The position numbers were made by a program, and so were the translations under genes. DNA of 64,000 bases. Origin: Sipunculus nudus (Eukaryota; Annelida; Sipuncula; Golfingiida; Sipunculidae). The number at the start of each line of letters is the position of its first letter. Position 1 is the first letter of the stretch. Shown piece by piece: positions 63,077 to 64,000 of this stretch. The notes below the pieces were generated by a model. The model had not been told where the DNA came from. It worked only from the letters and a program-made list of their open reading frames with translations, and ran no database searches. The stretch spans positions 62,068,019 through 62,132,018 of the forward strand of contig CM049306.1 in NCBI GenBank assembly GCA_026874595.1, in the 5' to 3' direction.

Positions 63077-63162
63077 TAAAATACCTTATACATAGTAGGC
63101 TTTTCTAATGGGCATCTTCTGGTAGAGGAAAATAATAATTTGCTTTATGTACATACTTATTT

Positions 63163-63219
63163 TCCAGTCTGTGATAGGATGTATTGTTGTATACCTATGG
63201 TCCATTGGTCCATCCTTAC
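63163..63219 (+). repeat. 57 bp direct repeat, right copy
   Basis: Partner of 62092-62148, one mismatch. Confidence 0.9.
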
Positions 63220-63239
63220 TTCAGTTAACTTTGAGTGTT

Positions 63240-63770
63240 GCCTCTATAACTTTACAGGAATATGATGGCTAGCTCATGTATGAATAAGGATGACCTTGAC
63301 ACATTTTCAAGGTCACAGCAGCGATAATGTTAAAATGATGTTAACACATTAACTCTAAAAGAATTTGAGGTACAGTTGCCAAACTTGCAGCATTGATGCA
63401 CCTTGTCAAGGGCTAGATCAGGTTAAAACATGGATGACCTTGATGCATTTTTCAAGGTCACTGTGGCAAAAATGCTAAAATGATGTTTATGCAGTAGCTC
63501 AAAAAGAACTTCAGGTGCACTCACTAAACTTGCAGCATTGATGTACCTCATGAAGAGATAGCTCATGTATGAATATGGATGACCATGACACATTATTCAA
63601 GGTCACAGCAGCGATAATGCTAAAATGATGTTAACGCAATAACTCGAAAAGAATTTGAGGCACAGTCACCAAACTTACAGCATTGATGTTCCTCATGAAG
63701 GGCTAGGTCAAGTTCCAAAATGGATGACCTTCATGCAGTTTTCAAGCTCATAAAGGTAATTTCGGTGTGT
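63240..63770. repeat. Tandem satellite, 145 bp unit, 3.6 copies
   Basis: CAAGGTCAC or a close variant recurs at 63308, 63453, 63598 and 63742, spacing 144-145 bp, with GATAATGCTAAAATGATG and AAACTTGCAGCATTGATG in each unit. It ends about 195 bp before REEP exon 3. Confidence 0.9.
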
Positions 63771-63964
63771 GACATTGACCCATCTCAAATTTCATACATG
63801 TATTCACAACTTTTTTTCTAGCTATTCCCACATCAGGAGGGGACCAACAAGATATGTTTCACAGAACAACTTTTCCCTTTTTTTTTTTACCTCAGCAGTC
63901 CATCATGTTGTCACCATGTCAGGAAACCTCATCACAAATTTAACATATAATTATTTACTTGCAG

Positions 63965-64000
63965 GTAAAATGGATGATGTATTGGATAGTGTTTGCCTTT
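63965..64000 (+). CDS. REEP1-4 family ER-shaping protein, exon 3 (cut by window end)
   Basis: The acceptor TTTACTTGCAG is followed by 12 codons, VKWMMYWIVFAF, before the window stops. This is the highly conserved start of the second hydrophobic segment of REEP1-4 (human REEP1 has VKWMMYWI). Phase 0 entry matches exon 2. The rest of the protein (remaining hairpin, the P-Y-T-K-G motif and the C-terminal microtubule-binding part) must lie to the right of the window. Confidence 0.95.

Larger units (their letters stand above)
35532..63964 (+). other. REEP-like gene, intron 2 (28.4 kb)
   Basis: Bounded by a GTAAGT donor and a TTGCAG acceptor, phase 0. More than half is recognisable repeats, listed individually. 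The segments 35532-37508, 38827-39236, 44809-46020, 51836-52586, 54012-55676 and 61250-62090 show nothing I can support as a gene, though 54390-54500 (a CA-rich tract within a formulaic sentence-like repeat) may be another interspersed repeat. Confidence 0.85.

Noticed and set aside
62908..63078. A functional hammerhead ribozyme
   Set aside because: The core motifs are present, but the strand carrying the cleavage site is not in the required position and the motif is fully paired in the palindrome.

Overview
This is a 64 kb window of animal nuclear DNA, most likely from a mollusc and probably a bivalve. It is AT-rich, intron- and repeat-dominated, and dense in homopolymer runs and microsatellites. 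It is full of short mobile elements that carry tandem-repeat cores and terminal hairpins, a style familiar from bivalve Helentron-associated (HINE/pearl-type) repeats. There are no operons or bacterial signals, and nearly all long open frames are chance or repeat-derived.

Two protein genes can be read with confidence from short exons. On the minus strand, 11968-12123 is the first coding exon of a KDM3/JMJD1C-family histone H3K9 demethylase; its first intron runs left beyond base 1. On the plus strand, three exons of a REEP1-4 family ER-shaping protein can be joined in frame: 20073-20104 (start codon, phase-2 donor), 35459-35531 (phase-0 donor) and 63965-64000 (cut by the window end). The two genes lie head to head with 7.95 kb between start codons. 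In human the same families are neighbours at three paralogous loci (KDM3A-REEP1, KDM3B-REEP2, JMJD1C-REEP3), so the window appears to preserve the ancestral single pair.

Layout: 1-11967 is KDM3 intron 1, holding a satellite-bearing HINE-like element (1809-4116), a foldback arm interrupted by a second HINE-like family (4911-6487), and otherwise unique AT-rich DNA. 12124-20072 is the shared intergenic region, with promoter-like sites at both ends, microsatellites, a 220 bp MITE, a non-autonomous hAT and a broken HINE-like element. REEP intron 1 (20105-35458, 15.4 kb) holds two TA-target inverted-repeat elements and a 3.4 kb foldback element with a pogo relic nested in it. REEP intron 2 (35532-63964, 28.4 kb) holds a TA-target element, several HINE-like families, a 1.25 kb foldback, a 37 bp minisatellite split by two transposons, a near-identical 2.68 kb tandem duplication, a perfect 81 bp palindrome and a 145 bp satellite next to exon 3.

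The most unusual theme is regulatory. The satellites inside the elements carry dense nuclear-receptor half-sites (AGGTCA, often as DR1 plus TCAAGGTCA) and a 14 bp palindrome, AGGTGGCGCCACCT, that resembles the core of CTCF motifs. These could seed regulatory sites across the introns. All family assignments here rest on reading the sequence and recalled family knowledge; no search was run.
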